Shown: positions 1-9,082 of the stretch, piece after piece
Layout: each line of letters opens with the position of its first letter
How positions within the stretch are numbered: position 1 is the first letter of the stretch
Program-made: the position numbers and the translations under genes
Notes under the pieces: model-generated
Database searches by the model: none
Seen by the model: the letters and a program-made list of their open reading frames with translations, nothing else
What the model was told of the DNA's origin: nothing
Source: Conus ventricosus
Lineage: Eukaryota; Mollusca; Gastropoda; Neogastropoda; Conidae
DNA length: 64,000 nt
Direction: 5' to 3'
NCBI GenBank assembly: GCA_018398815.1
Contig: CM031618.1
Span: 48,505,033 to 48,569,032, forward strand

Positions 1-268
1 TTTGGTGTGTTTAAAGTTGCTAAGTGTGGTTTGCATAGTATTAACCATTTTTCAGTCAAACATAGGTTGCACCTTTTTGAAACATTGCTGTATGGTGATG
101 CTCTTTTTATTGATTTTCCAGGATATATTGTAGCTTGTTTTTGCGTCTTTAAGTTTCCAGATATATTTGCTCAGTTCTGTTTGGTTTTTTATATTTTTCT
201 TTATTAAATGACTGTTTGTGGTTTGCATATCTGGTTTTGAAGTGGTTTTCAGTGATCCCTATGTATGT

Positions 269-664
269 TTATTTTTCATTTTCTGATGTCACAGTAGCCT
301 GGTATACAATGTTGTTGTGAAGACATTTATTGTTTAGTGGGCACTGCTCCTTTCTGGTGCAATTGCAAGATTTCCTTTCTTCACCCTTCTTTGCTGTGTT
401 GATTTTCATTTTGTTGGATGCGTCAATTAGGTTTTTGAGGTTGGGCATACATGAGTACGATAGTTTGACAGTGTTTTTGTTAAATATTTTGGACAGTTTG
501 GGTTCTTTTGGAAATGAAGTTGTTAGGATTTTGAAGAATTCTTTCCTATGTTTGTTTTGAGTTTCCCGTCGTATGGGGGATACCATATGATTTTTCTTTT
601 CCTGTTTTCTTGCTTTTATTTGTGTTGCTGTCTGGGTTGTATTGTAATTTGTAATTGTATCCAC
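269..664 (-). pseudogene. PLE-1 linker and zinc-finger-like part of endonuclease region
   Basis: This is a 131-residue open stretch at the C-terminal side of the PLE-1 polyprotein. It has a basic region, a segment ending PNLKNLIDASNKMK, then a cysteine cluster (CNCTRKEQCPLNNKC) that precedes the GIY-YIG core in this type of Penelope element. The frame ends before the YIG motif through a frameshift. The same segment recurs at 2598-2801, where the reading continues into YIGITENHFKP before breaking. Binding or nuclease function follows from family knowledge only; this copy is defective. Confidence 0.7.
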
Positions 665-1290
665 TTGTTTGTAGTGCCTCCTGGTATTCTACTGCTGCAT
701 TGTTGAACACACTCTCACTGCATGACAGGTTTGATAGTCTCTGTTTATGCCATGGGGTATGGTCTTTAATACAGATGGTGGATGGTTACTTTTGGTGTGT
801 ACATAAAGAAGTGTATCGTTGGGTTTCTTGTATGGTTTATATATGTGATTGTTGAGATCCAGTGATGTCTAAGTAGTTCACTACCTTTTTGTTTGCTTCA
901 ATGGTAATCTTTAAGTTGTGGTTTTGGAAGATTTTGCATAGTTCTTTCTTCTTGTTTTCGATGGTTCTTGGGTTGTTGGTTAGTGCAGCAAGGCCATCGT
1001 CTCTGTATAGTCCGACTTGTTTTCCGAGTTTTTTTTCTTGATGTTGGACAGCATGAATAGTCCGACCAGTTCACATGTTTCTGCACCATCATATGATCCC
1101 ATGGTTACGTCGAATGTTGAGTTTCTGTTGGTTTTCCTGATCCAGGTTTCATTTTTGCTGTTGTAGTAATGTTTTCTTGGTGTGGAGAATGATTTCCATT
1201 TCTGACCCTGTTATGTCTGTGTGGTTACTGGCAAACTTCAGGGCTTTGGTGAGTAGTTCCTCATCTGTAGATGGGTAAAAGTCCACTATG

Positions 1291-1710
1291 TCAATGTGAT
1301 GAATACTGTATTGCTTTGTTTATTGGATTTTTGAACCATTGGATATACTTCGTATGTGTTCTTCCAGAGGTTGTATTCAGAGTTTTGATTTTTACGTTCT
1401 TTATTATTTTTTCCAGAATTTTCTTGCTTATTTTGCCTAATTCAGATTTGGATGGGTTTATTAGTCTACATGTTGGATTGTTATGAAAATTGGGCTTGTG
1501 GTCTTTGAGTGTTATGAAAGCTTCTTTTGTTGCTGTCGCTTCTATCCTGTCACTTAGGTCTATGCGCTCTGCAAGTTCTTTTTCTTTTGTGCGGATACTG
1601 TCCTGTATATTTTTGTCGGCTTTTTTGTAGTTTTTCTGGATGTTTTTGTCAAGGAGTTGAGTATTCTTTTGGTTCCATTTGTAGTAATTGCTAGTTTTAT
1701 CAGCCTTCAC
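1291..1710 (-). pseudogene. PLE-1 reverse transcriptase, N-terminal fingers fragment
   Basis: A 139-residue fragment with the motif order of Penelope RTs: FITLKDHKPNFHNNP, then CRLINPSKSELGKISK and a helix-rich segment. It breaks before the catalytic aspartates, which continue in other frames to the left (a YRDD-type box near 1000-1040). In an intact element this enzyme would copy the element RNA at a nicked target. The many frame breaks make this an inactive copy. Confidence 0.75.
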
Positions 1711-2179
1711 AAATATTTTTTGTCATTTTGTACTTGTTTTATTTGTTTTTTTTAGTGTTGTTTGGAAACCGTTGTTAGATTTTTTTAATTCAATATTGGT
1801 TATTCATTCTTTCATTTGATCTTCAAAGGGTTTCATTTCGTCTATGGCTGGTGGTGATCGCCATTGATTTGAAATCGTAGGTGTTTTTTCTCCTTTTTTT
1901 GCATTTGGGTTCAGAAAAAAGAATGCTTTCCATCTCATATTATGCACAAACTTTTCTGTTTGTTCTATAATTTTTTTGTATATGATTGCGGATTAGAAAA
2001 CGGTATATTTTTTGTTGACTGCCTAAAATTGGTTTCCTCCATTTAAAATCCTTCAGGCCACAGTGCTCAACGTGAGGAGCGATTAAGATCAGTATATTTA
2101 AAATGCCTAAAACAATTTTTTAAGTGCTCAACCCCTTGGGGAGCAACATTAGTTAAAACAAGTTAAAAGAGGAATCTTA

Positions 2180-2236
2180 AAACTATCTACAAATTTGTTT
2201 CGAGCCTGTTGCGCTGTCATCAGGATGGTTTTTGGT
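2180..2236 (-). ncRNA. Hammerhead ribozyme motif in PLE-1 5' region (type I)
   Basis: Read on the minus strand there is CTGATGA (complement of 2217-2223), a short stem-loop in which AGC pairs with GCT, then GAAA. The self-complementary ACAAATTTGT acts as a loopless stem III, followed by A at the cleavage position. The flanks form stem I: AAAAACCATC pairs with GATAGTTTTA with one mismatch. The closing pair of stem II is C-C, which may weaken it. Penelope elements are known to carry hammerheads of this minimal stem III type at their ends, which matches the location here. Activity is not established. Confidence 0.7.
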
Positions 2237-2397
2237 TTGGCCCACCGCCGATGTTATATAGCGTGTGGGCCCCGTTTGCGGTTGTTTGCACGTGCGGGTT
2301 GGCTGCACGTGTTTTTGGGGGGCTTTCAGGTTTTTGTTTTTGGGTGTGTTCACTAACAACGATTTCCATTTATGCCTGCAGTTGTTTACTATTCTGT

Positions 2398-2945
2398 TTT
2401 GGTGTTTAAAGTATGCTAAGTGTGGGTTGCATAGTATTAACCATTTTTCAGTTAAACATAGGTTGCACCTTTTTGAAACATTGCTGTATGGTGATGCTCT
2501 TTTTATATTTTCCAGGATATATTGTAGCTTGTTTTTGCGTCTTTAAGTTTCCAGATATATTTGCTCAGTTCTGTTTGGTTTTTTATATTTTTCTTTATTA
2601 AATGACGCTTGTGGTTTGCATATCTGGTTTGAAGTGGTTTTCAGTGATCCCTATGTATGTTTCTTTTTCATTTTCTGATGTCACAGTAGCCTGGTATACA
2701 ATGTTGTTGTGAAGACATTTATTGTTTAGTGGGCACTGCTCCTTTCTGGTGCAATTGCAAGATTTCCTTTCTTCACCCTTCTTTGCTGTGTTGATTTTCA
2801 TTTTGTGGATGCGTCAATTAGGTTTTTGAGGTTGGGCATACATGAGTACGATAGTTTGACAGTGTTTTGTTAAATATTTTGGACAGTTTGGGTTCTTTTG
2901 GAAATGAAGTTGTTAGGATTTTGAAGAATTCTTTCCCTATGTTTG
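2398..2945 (-). mobile_element. Partial tandem copy of PLE-1 3' region
   Basis: This block repeats bases ~1-556 in the same orientation with few differences and includes the cysteine cluster plus YIGIT of the endonuclease. On the minus strand it lies directly upstream of the PLE-1 5' leader. The locus therefore reads (3' part)-(5' leader-RT-endonuclease), the head-to-tail partial tandem layout that produces pseudo-LTRs in Penelope elements. It stops abruptly at ~2945. Confidence 0.8.
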
Positions 2946-3020
2946 CCACTGCAGATATGTATGCGATCTCCCCCTATTTCTTCAATCTTAGACATAAGAG
3001 CAAGCTTTGTTTATAATTCA

Positions 3021-3027
<7 letters not shown>

Positions 3028-3063
<36 letters not shown>
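3028..3063. repeat. (AT)n microsatellite
   Basis: About 36 bp of alternating TA directly abut the left end of the hammerhead repeat array. A second (AT)n tract abuts the right end at ~5669. The stretch 2946-3027 holds no recognisable feature. Confidence 0.9.
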
Positions 3064-3066
<3 letters not shown>

Positions 3067-3892
3067 GCTGAAGAATTAAGTAGTGGGGGAAAACATGTGC
3101 AGGTTGACACTTCTTCCATTATTATAGTAGTGACTTTGCAAAGATTTGAAATTTAAAAACATTGAAAATAAAAGAAATGGGAAACATATATTATAAATAC
3201 GAAAACCCTTCGCTAGCTGCATGACGGAACCATCGCAATCCTCTTGAAGGCAGACCTACATGTATTGCTTGCTCCGAGGCCTTTCGTCTGCTGGATCGGA
3301 CTCATCAGAGAGACACGGCTGATCGTGTTTGTGCTCTTGGCGTCAAATAGAGACACACCACAGTCCGTAATTCTGTGGTGTTCTCACCACCAAGGGTTCA
3401 AAAAAAGAATCCAACAGCACACCCCAAAGCAGCCAGCGAAAGTTAGTAATAAAACAGAACGAAAGTGTGGAGAGGAAAAAAAGTTGCTGAATAAACTAAA
3501 AACATTATGCTAACAGTATAAATGTAGGGGACAATCTTTGAGCCAATGCTTGAGGATCCATTTAAGGATGCAAGGGAGATCAAAAGATATGGAACAGTCT
3601 GAATGGTCAGTTCTGCTGTTCAATAACCCAAACATTGTCAGCGGCTAGGAATTGTGCAGAACAATCTTTACTTTGATCTCCTGAGAAATGCAATCGCCCA
3701 CTGATTGACCAAACAAATATAAGTTGAGCAATTAAGTAGTGCGGGAAAACAAGTTCAGGTTAACATTCTTCCATCATTACAGTAATGACTTGGCAAAGAT
3801 TTGAAATTTAGGAGAAAAAAAATTGAAGATGAAGAAAATGGGAAACATTAAATTATAAATACGAAAACCCTCCACTAGCTGCATGAGGGAAC
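3063..3892 (-). repeat. Retrozyme-like hammerhead repeat, inverted part of array
   Basis: One full ~650-bp monomer plus a partial second monomer (from ~3716) lie in minus orientation relative to the rest of the array. Landmarks in reverse complement are a block reading CCCCCACTACTTAATT, a TGGATCCTCAAGCA box and a hammerhead at 3270-3318. No protein-coding potential is visible. The junction with the plus-oriented part falls at a TATATATA tract near 3895, suggesting recombination or fold-back at the AT tract. Confidence 0.8.
3270..3318 (-). ncRNA. Hammerhead ribozyme, type I minimal stem III
   Basis: The minus strand reads CTGATGA (complement of 3302-3308), stem II GTCC/AGAC with one mismatch, GAAA, then the palindrome GGCC followed by TC at the cleavage site. 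Stem I pairs CTCT before CTGATGA with GGAG after the site. All core nucleotides are intact. The stem III of two base pairs implies it would work best as a dimer, as in animal retrozymes and Penelope hammerheads. Confidence 0.8.
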
Positions 3893-4090
3893 CATTTATA
3901 TATATAATGCTTTAGTTTTTCAGCAACTTTTTTCCTCTCCACACTTTGTTTCGTTCCATTTTACTACCCTTCGCTGGCTGCTTTGGGGTGCTGTTGCATT
4001 CTTTTTGAACCCTTGGTGATGAGAACACCACAGAATTATGGGCTGTGGGGTGTCTCTATTTGACACCAAGAGCACAGACACAATCAGCCG

Positions 4091-4137
4091 GTCTCCCTAT
4101 GAGTCCGATCCAGTGGGCGAAAGGCCTAGGAGCAGGC
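4091..4137 (+). ncRNA. Degenerate hammerhead ribozyme copy
   Basis: This is the same motif as at 4755, but CTGATGA has lost a base (CTATGA) and stem II has GGGC for GGAC. The GAAAGGCCTAGGAG part is intact. The core deletion should abolish cleavage unless it is a sequencing error. Confidence 0.7.
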
Positions 4138-4748
4138 AATACAAATAAATGTGCCTTTTAGAGGGGATTGCGATGGGTTTCCCCCAGGCAGCTAGTGAAG
4201 GGTTTTTTCATATTATAATATATTATCCCCATTTTCTTCATCTCAAATTTTTTTTTTAAAGTTCAAATCTTTGCCAAGTCATTACTATAATGACGGAAGA
4301 ATTGTTAACCTGCACTTTTTTTCCCCCACTACTTAATTGTTCAGCATTATATTTTTGGTCAATCAGTGGGAGATTGCATCTCTTAGGAATCCAAGTAAAG
4401 GTTGGTTTTTATCAATTCTTAGCCACTCACAATTGCTTGGGTTATTGAACAGCAGAGCTGACCACTCAGACTGTTCCATTACTTTTGATCTCCCTTGCAT
4501 CCTTGAATGGATCCTCAAGCAAAGGCTCTAAGATTGTCCCCTACATTTTATACTGTTTAAATAATGCTTTTAGTTTTTCAGCAACTTTTTTCTCTCCACA
4601 CTTTTGTTTTGTTCCATTTTACTACCCTTCGCTGGCTGCTTTGTGGGTGCTGTTGCATTCTTTTTGAACCCTGGTGATGAGAACACCACAGACTTATGAC
4701 TGTGGTGTGTCTCTATTTGACACCAAGAGCACAGACACAATCAGCCGT

Positions 4749-4796
4749 GTCTCCCTGATGAGTCCGATCCAGTGGACGAAAGGCCTAGGAGCAGGC
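4749..4796 (+). ncRNA. Intact hammerhead ribozyme, type I minimal stem III
   Basis: The motif reads CTGATGA (4755-4761), stem II GTCC-GATCCAGT-GGAC (4762-4777) with perfect pairing, GAAA (4778-4781), loopless stem III GGCC (4782-4785) and TA (4786-4787) at the cleavage site. GGAG (4788-4791) pairs with CTCC (4751-4754) as stem I. Every invariant core position of the hammerhead fold is present. Cleavage is predicted 3' of A4787. Confidence 0.88.
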
Positions 4797-5410
4797 AATA
4801 CAAATAAATGTGCCTTTGAGAGGGATTGCGATGGTTCCCTCAGGCAGCTAGTGAAGGGTTTCTCATATTTATAATATATTATCCCCATTTTCTTCATCTT
4901 CAATTTTTTTTTTTTTAAAGTTCAAATCTTGCCAAGTCATTACTATAATGACGGAAGAATTGTTAACCTGCACTTGTTTTCCCCCACTACTTAATTGTTC
5001 ACATTATATTGTTTGTGTCAATCAGTGGGAGATTGCATCTCTTAGGAGATCCAAGTAAAGGTTGGTTTATACAATTCTTAGCCACTCACAATGCTTGGGT
5101 TTATGAACAGCAGAGCTGACCACTCAGACTGTTCCATTACTTTTGATCTCCCTTGCATCCTTGAATGGATCCTCAAGCATAGCTCAAAGATTGTCCCCTA
5201 AAATTTTATACTGTTTAAATAATGCTTTTAGTTTTTCAGCAACTTTTTTCCTCTCCACACTTTTGTTTTGTTCCATTTTACTACCCTCGCTGGCTGCTTT
5301 GAGGGTGCTGTTGCATTCTTTTTTGAACCCTTGGTGATGAGAACACCACAGAATTATGGACTGTGGTGTGTCTCTATTTGACACCAAGAGCACAGACACA
5401 ATCAGTCCGT

Positions 5411-5457
5411 GTCTCCCTGATGATCCGATCCAGCGGACGAAAGGCCTAGGAGCAGGC
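5411..5457 (+). ncRNA. Hammerhead ribozyme copy with one-base deletion
   Basis: It matches the 4755 motif, but the first G of stem II is missing (CTGATGATCC). GAAAGGCCTAGGAG is intact. It may be an inactive copy or carry an assembly indel. Confidence 0.7.
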
Positions 5458-5667
5458 AATACAAATAAATGTGCCTTTGAGAGGGATTGCGATGGTTCCC
5501 ACAGGCAGCTAGTGAAGGGTTTCTCATATTTATAATAATTATCCCCATTTTCTTCATCTTCAATTTTTTTATTTTTTTTAAAGTTCAAATCTTTGCCAAG
5601 TCATTACTATAATGACGGAAGAATTGTTAACCTGCACTTGTTTTCCCCCACTACTTAATTGTTCAGC

Positions 5668-5671
<4 letters not shown>

Positions 5672-5716
<45 letters not shown>

Positions 5717-6005
5717 TATATATATACACGGCGCTCCTTTTTTTCTTCAATTCATGCGTTCCAGTAAGACACTTTTTTAAAAATCTCACCAGTCGTTCCT
5801 CCATATTGAAAAAGCCGTTTTTCTTTCAAATGCAGTTAGTAGATAAATAGATATGAGAGAGACAGGAACAGAGAAAGAAATTTACGGCGCTCCTTTTTTC
5901 TTCAATGCATGCATTCCAGTAAGGCACCTTGATTTAAAATCTCATCAGTCATTTTCTCCTTATCCAAAAAGCCGTTTTCTTTCAAATAGGTAAGTAGACA
6001 GATAA

Positions 6006-6057
<52 letters not shown>

Positions 6058-6115
6058 CGGCGCTCATTTTTTTCTTCAATGCATGCGTTCCAATACGGCA
6101 CCTTGATTTAAAATC
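5672..6115 (+). repeat. AT and GA microsatellites with three units of a ~160-bp repeat
   Basis: (AT)n spans ~5672-5726. Three copies of a block containing ACGGCGCTCC and TTCTTCAATGCATGCGTTCCA start at ~5727, 5882 and 6056; the third is truncated. (GA)n at ~6009-6053 sits inside the array. No coding signal is seen. Confidence 0.75.
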
Positions 6116-6124
6116 TCAGCGATC

Positions 6125-6215
6125 AAACCAGTCTAGCCTGACTGTCTTAGCTAGGGGAGTTAACCCTGGGCCCTAACATAAAAGCAATGCTCTTATCCAC
6201 ACAGGCCTATAAGTC
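6125..6215 (-). repeat. Degenerate tRNA-derived SINE-like sequence
   Basis: The minus strand shows an A-box-like GTGTGGATAAGAGC followed ~30 bp later by a B-box-like GGGTTAACTCCCC. The spacing suits an RNA polymerase III promoter of tRNA origin, but the match is loose. Confidence 0.3.
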
Positions 6216-6329
6216 CGCTCCCCTCCCCTTGCTCCCCCACCCCACCCCCCACACCTTTCTCCCATTGACTCTCTCTCACTCAACCCCGCCTCCATTTACT
6301 TTTAAAGAGGCTAACCACTTACGTCGTGT

Positions 6330-6528
6330 GCTTGTGTCAGGGGCCTTCTGGTCGTGCTGTCGCTGAGCGCTTTCAACAGCTACAGGAGCGCGGATCAAGA
6401 GAATACCACTCCGCAAGAACAGCGAAGGCCACGGGGCCGTGTACCGCCAGGGCGTGGGCGGAAATGACGTCAGGCGAGATCTGGAAACGGCTTGGAGAAA
6501 ACTGCGGGAGGAGAATGTGATTACACAG
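6330..6528 (+). CDS. Candidate internal exon of a host gene (unknown protein)
   Basis: A GC-rich stretch with coding-like composition lies between a pyrimidine-rich acceptor (TTGTGTCAG before ~6340) and a weak donor (CACAG/GTTGTG at 6528/6529). Two frames share it: the first half reads VAERFQQLQERGSREYHS, the second half reads GVGGNDVRRDLETAWRKLRE in another frame. A one-base error near the ACGGGGCC run (~6430) would explain this. The phase at 6528 does not fit the exon at 10394, so membership in the same gene is uncertain. No domain recognised. Confidence 0.35.
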
Positions 6529-6531
6529 GTT

Positions 6532-6648
6532 GTGTCCTGCTGTTGTTTTTCGTTTGGGTTTGTTGTTGCTGTTGTTATTGTTGTCGTTGTTGTTGCTGTT
6601 GTTATTGTTGTTGTTGTTGATTCTGTTTTTCGTTGTTGTTGTTTTACT
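6532..6648 (+). repeat. (TTG)n trinucleotide repeat
   Basis: An interrupted TTG/GTT tract lies directly downstream of the candidate exon. It is read as a simple repeat in an intron. Confidence 0.85.
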
Positions 6649-6686
6649 TAAGTTATGAAGCACATTACCGAAAACATCGGAGTCGA

Positions 6687-7194
6687 ACAATAAACTGCCA
6701 TTTTAGACTAACCGGTCCAAGATGGCGACTAATAAACTGCCATTTTAGACAAACCGGTCCAAGATGGCGACTAATAAACTGCCATTTTAGACTAACCAGT
6801 CCAAGATGGCGACTAATAAACTGCCATTTCAGACAAACCGGTCCAAGATGGCGACTAATAAACTGCCATTTCAGACAAACCGGGTCCAAGATGGCGACTA
6901 ATAAACTGCCATTTTAGACTAACCGGTCCAAGATGGCGACTGATGAACTGCCATTTTAGACTAACCGGTCCAAGACGGCGACTAATTTACTGCCATTTTA
7001 GACTAACCGGTCCAAGATGGCGACTGATGAACTGTCATTTTAGACTAACCGGTCCAAGATGGCGACTAATTAACTGCCATTTTAGACTAACCGGTCCAAG
7101 ATGGCGACTGATGAACTGCTATTTTAGACTAACCGGTCCAAGATGGCGACTAATAAACTGCCATTTTAGACTAACCGGTCCAAGATGGCGACTT
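6687..7194 (+). repeat. 42-bp minisatellite carrying AAGATGGCG boxes (~12 copies)
   Basis: The unit begins AATAAACTGCCATTTTAGAC and continues with a CCGGTCCAAGATGGCGACT block. Copies differ by a few substitutions (TAATAAAC, TGATGAAC, TAATTAAC). Period 42 is a multiple of three, so frames stay open along it on both strands without implying a protein. The CCAAGATGGCG core resembles a YY1 binding site. The 7195-7417 stretch after it holds nothing I recognise. Confidence 0.9.
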
Positions 7195-7417
7195 TCTAGT
7201 GTGAAAAAAAAACCTTGCTGTGTGTCTATCTTCCCATGTAACAGGTTGTTCTTCTGAACACACTGTTCTTTCACTGTTTTTCACTACACTCGTATCCAAT
7301 CCCCTGATATTACACCTTAATCAACAGTGAGAAATGAAATTCAAATATGTGCTGAGACGAGGACAATTTGAAAGACAGATATTTTTGTGGATATCCGTTG
7401 CATGCAATCCAAGGAGC

Positions 7418-7475
7418 ACCTCTTTTATTCATTTATTTATTTATTTATTTATTTATTCATTCATCTATTTATTTA
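7418..7475 (+). repeat. (ATTT)n microsatellite
   Basis: An interrupted TTTA/ATTT tetranucleotide tract, followed by (CG)n at ~7501-7514. Confidence 0.85.
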
Positions 7476-7652
7476 TCTATTAATTTTGTCAAGACTATAC
7501 ACGCGCGCGCGCGCTCAGACACACAAAGACAAACACACATAATCACACATGCGCGTGCATGTACGTACATACACACCTTTGTGTTTGCATCGAAAGACTT
7601 TTTTGAGGAGTACCTGATTATAAGCATTTATAGTTCACATCTGTGAGTGTGT

Positions 7653-7756
7653 GTGCGGGGGGGGGGGGGGGGGGGATATTTCTGCACACACACGCACGCA
7701 CACACACACACACACACGCGCGCGTGCGCGCACACGCACACACACGCACACGCACG

Positions 7757-7831
<75 letters not shown>

Positions 7832-7870
7832 ACTGAAACCAGTTTATTGTCAGATTAACTCAAGGTTGTA

Positions 7871-7932
<62 letters not shown>
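7653..7932 (+). repeat. Poly-G and (CA)n compound microsatellite
   Basis: A ~22-G run (7654-7675) is followed by CA/CG mixed repeats to ~7829. After a 45-bp unique spacer there is a second pure (CA)n at 7873-7932. Open frames here are repeat artefacts. Confidence 0.92.
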
Positions 7933-7936
<4 letters not shown>

Positions 7937-8068
7937 GGGCCCTTATCTACTGAATCCAGAAAAAAGGGGGACAACTCTTAGAGGGAGAGAGAGAGAGAGG
8001 GAAAGGTGCAAAAGGATACAAGACAGAATTTAATGGAGAGAATTCTTTTTTTTAATGTCCTTTTTTTC

Positions 8069-8129
<61 letters not shown>

Positions 8130-8139
8130 TGTGTGTGTG

Positions 8140-8179
<40 letters not shown>

Positions 8180-8510
8180 GAGAGAGAGAGAGTGAGTGCA
8201 TGTGTGTACATGTGCTAGTGTATGAGAGGGTGTGTGTGGTGGGGTGTAGGGTGGTGTGGTGTGGTGGTGATGGCGTGTATGTTGTGGTGTGTTTTGTGGA
8301 GATGTGTTTAATTGTGTGTTTATGTATGTGTGTGTATGTGAATTATGTTCCTTTTTGTGTTTAATTGTGTGTTTATGTGTGTGTGTGTTTGTGAATTATG
8401 TTCCTTTTCTTTGAATGAAAAATGTTGACATTCTGTTCATAATATTTTATAATGCCAGTACAACCATGGTTAATCTGACAATAATTTGGTTTCAGTCAGT
8501 CAGTGTGTGT
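7821..8510. repeat. Inverted-repeat element with ~52-bp arms
   Basis: The left arm (7821-7872: CACTGACTGAAACC, ATTGTCAGATTAAC, GGTTGTAC) is complementary to 8458-8510 (GTACAACC, GTTAATCTGACAAT, GGTTTCAGTCAGTCAGTG). Between them lie (CA)n, (GA)n, (TA)n, (TG)n and T-rich sequence. It could be a MITE-like fold-back element or a microsatellite-linked inverted duplication. No transposase is present. Confidence 0.6.
7978..8420 (+). repeat. GA, TA and TG microsatellites and GT-rich sequence
   Basis: (GA)n lies at ~7983-8000, (TA)n at ~8083-8126, (GT)n at ~8129-8174 and (GA)n at ~8175-8192, followed by irregular GT-rich DNA with two copies of a TTTAATTGTGTGTTTATG block. No gene is seen. Confidence 0.85.
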
Positions 8511-8596
8511 GATCGCGGTCAATAATAAACTAAGCTACAAATCAGCTTTAAAGTGAGGTGACTGCAGACGAAATTTGAAACAAATTTAAAAAGGAA

Positions 8597-8854
8597 TTTA
8601 AAGCAACTCCGCCGGTCAACATGAACTAACAAATTGCAAGACAGCACACGGCGCGTCTTGACCACTAAGGTCTTCTTCAGGCGAGATAAAACCATCTCTC
8701 GCCGAATTTGACAAGATACGTGATTGCTCGTTCTTCATTTTCATTGTCCTGAGTGGTGTTCATCTGCCTAATGAAGATCTAAGAGGTCGAAACGCGTCGT
8801 GTTTTGTCTTGTAATTTGTTTGTCCGTGTTAACTGGTGGAGTTACTTTAAATTG
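8597..8854. repeat. Inverted pair of PLE-terminus-like sequences with hammerhead-like cores
   Basis: Arms 8597-8684 and 8765-8854 are reverse complements at roughly 80% identity (ACTCC, ACAAATT, CAAGACA, ACACG, CGCGTC landmarks). Each arm carries a Penelope-type end motif. On the plus strand it is CTAATGA, a stem AGATC/GGTC, GAAA and CGCG-TC. On the minus strand it is CTGAAGA, AGACC/GGTC, then AAGAC. Both cores have one or more substitutions, so cleavage is doubtful. A (GTT)n tract follows at ~8860-8885. Confidence 0.55.
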
Positions 8855-9082
8855 TTTTGTTGTTGTTGTTGTTGTTGTTGTTGTCGTACTCTGGCTAAAA
8901 GACTCCAGGGATCATCCGAACAGCCGAAGCACTTGAACACTATGGTACAAATGCATCAGCTGGGATGAGAACATTACGCCACGTGGGCAGCCACACTCCT
9001 CCACACTCCAGGGGATTTGGAGACTGATAATCTTATGCTAGGAACTGTCATGACTGAAGACAATCTCCGCATAACTATGCAG

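Larger units (their letters stand above)
1..2397 (-). mobile_element. Penelope-like element PLE-1 (Hydra-type), 3' end beyond the window
   Basis: The minus strand encodes a degenerate Penelope-type retroelement: reverse transcriptase first, then a C-terminal GIY-YIG endonuclease. Reading right to left, an RT N-terminal block at 1710-1291 contains ITLKDHKPNF and CRLINPSKSELGKISKKILE. A fragmentary palm follows at ~1100-900, with an FDVTMGSYDGAE-like motif and a YRDD-type catalytic box. A linker with NHPPSVLKTIP comes next, and a cysteine-rich pre-endonuclease module (CNCTRKEQCPLNNKC) lies at ~400-330. The YIGIT part of the nuclease is clear in the repeat copy at 2598-2801. Frames are broken many times, so no functional protein is expected. 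The 5' leader extends to ~2397 and holds a hammerhead motif. The family assignment is secure; the subclade is inferred from motif resemblance. Confidence 0.8.
3895..5668 (+). repeat. Retrozyme-like ~660-bp tandem repeat, direct part of array
   Basis: Nearly three head-to-tail monomers are present. Hammerhead cores at ~4097, 4755 and 5417 give periods of 658 and 662 bp. Each unit carries the hammerhead, a GGGATTGCGATGGTTCCC box, a T-rich tract and the TGGATCCTCAAGCA box. The only ORFs are short and shift between copies, so the unit looks non-coding. Tandem non-coding units bounded by hammerheads are the hallmark of retrozymes, non-autonomous retroelements that propagate through circular RNA; assignment to that class is inference. 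Units of 660 bp are larger than I expect for animal retrozymes. Confidence 0.8.

Noticed and set aside
6633..7257. Open frames repeating INCHFRLTGPRWRL and its minus-strand partner
   Set aside because: The 42-bp period keeps frames open automatically. Interruptions fall at single indels without any coding pattern.
7618..7858. Long overlapping open frames encoding Cys-Val, Thr-His or similar dipeptides
   Set aside because: They are read-through of (CA)n/(GT)n repeats in all frames and have no gene signals.
8597..8854. Possibility of a CRISPR-like or bacterial attachment structure
   Set aside because: Context is clearly eukaryotic and the arms match Penelope-type ends. No repeat-spacer pattern is present anywhere in the window.
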